A stretch of 5,648 nucleotides of DNA, taken from contig DAHWBL010000268.1 in NCBI GenBank assembly GCA_027323595.1, positions 1-5,648 of the forward strand, read 5' to 3'. Below, piece by piece: positions 5,637-5,648 of this stretch. How positions within the stretch are numbered: position 1 is the stretch's first letter; each line of letters starts with the position of its first letter. A program made the translations under genes and the position numbers. A model generated the notes under the pieces. That model was not told the DNA's origin. It did not search any database and was given only the letters and a program-made list of their open reading frames with translations. This DNA is from Acetobacteraceae bacterium. Lineage in GTDB: Bacteria; Pseudomonadota; Alphaproteobacteria; Acetobacterales; Acetobacteraceae.

Positions 5637-5648
5637 GCCGCCCCATCA

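Overview
The window is GC-rich, densely coded DNA from a Gram-negative bacterium. It is probably a proteobacterium: one gene encodes a lipoprotein with a type II signal peptide, third codon positions are strongly G/C, and start/stop overlaps of the ATGA type are common. The lineage cannot be fixed from the sequence, although an alphaproteobacterium would fit. The gene set is that of an aryl-polyene (APE/xanthomonadin-type) or related type II fatty-acid/polyketide locus.

Layout: positions 1-465 (+) hold the C-terminal part of a family 2 glycosyltransferase that enters from outside the window. It runs tail-to-tail into, and overlaps by 20 bp, a six-gene operon on the minus strand. Read in the direction of transcription (right to left), the operon is: a serine alpha/beta hydrolase (5598-4954); a 65-bp gap holding a 10-codon micro-ORF with its own ribosome binding site (4934-4902); a lipoprotein with a His...Asn-Cys-x-His signature suggesting a circularly permuted papain-like (NlpC/LRAT-type) fold (4888-3620); a complete beta-ketoacyl-ACP synthase (3607-2411); a half-size, apparently nucleophile-less ketoacyl synthase homologue of the chain-length-factor type (2408-1593); an ApeP-like hot-dog 3-hydroxyacyl-ACP dehydratase (1596-1162); and a FabG-like 3-ketoacyl-ACP reductase (1165-446). 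Apart from the 65-bp gap, genes are separated by 12 bp or less or overlap by 4 bp, so they are probably co-transcribed and translationally coupled.

Working together, KS plus chain-length-factor homologue condense malonyl units, the reductase makes the 3-hydroxyacyl-ACP and the dehydratase makes the conjugated double bond. Repeating this cycle without an enoyl reductase would give a polyene. The glycosyltransferase, hydrolase and lipoprotein are plausible transfer, release, modification or envelope functions. Acyl carrier proteins, the starter-unit ligase/ammonia lyase, a second KS, the methyltransferase and the exporter expected for an APE locus are not in this window.

The points most worth a second look are the micro-ORF ahead of the lipoprotein, the permuted-papain-like lipoprotein itself, and an all-G slippery heptamer at the KS/chain-length-factor junction from which a -1 shift would give a KS-CLF fusion. 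No tRNA, rRNA, CRISPR array, insertion sequence, convincing promoter or terminator was seen.
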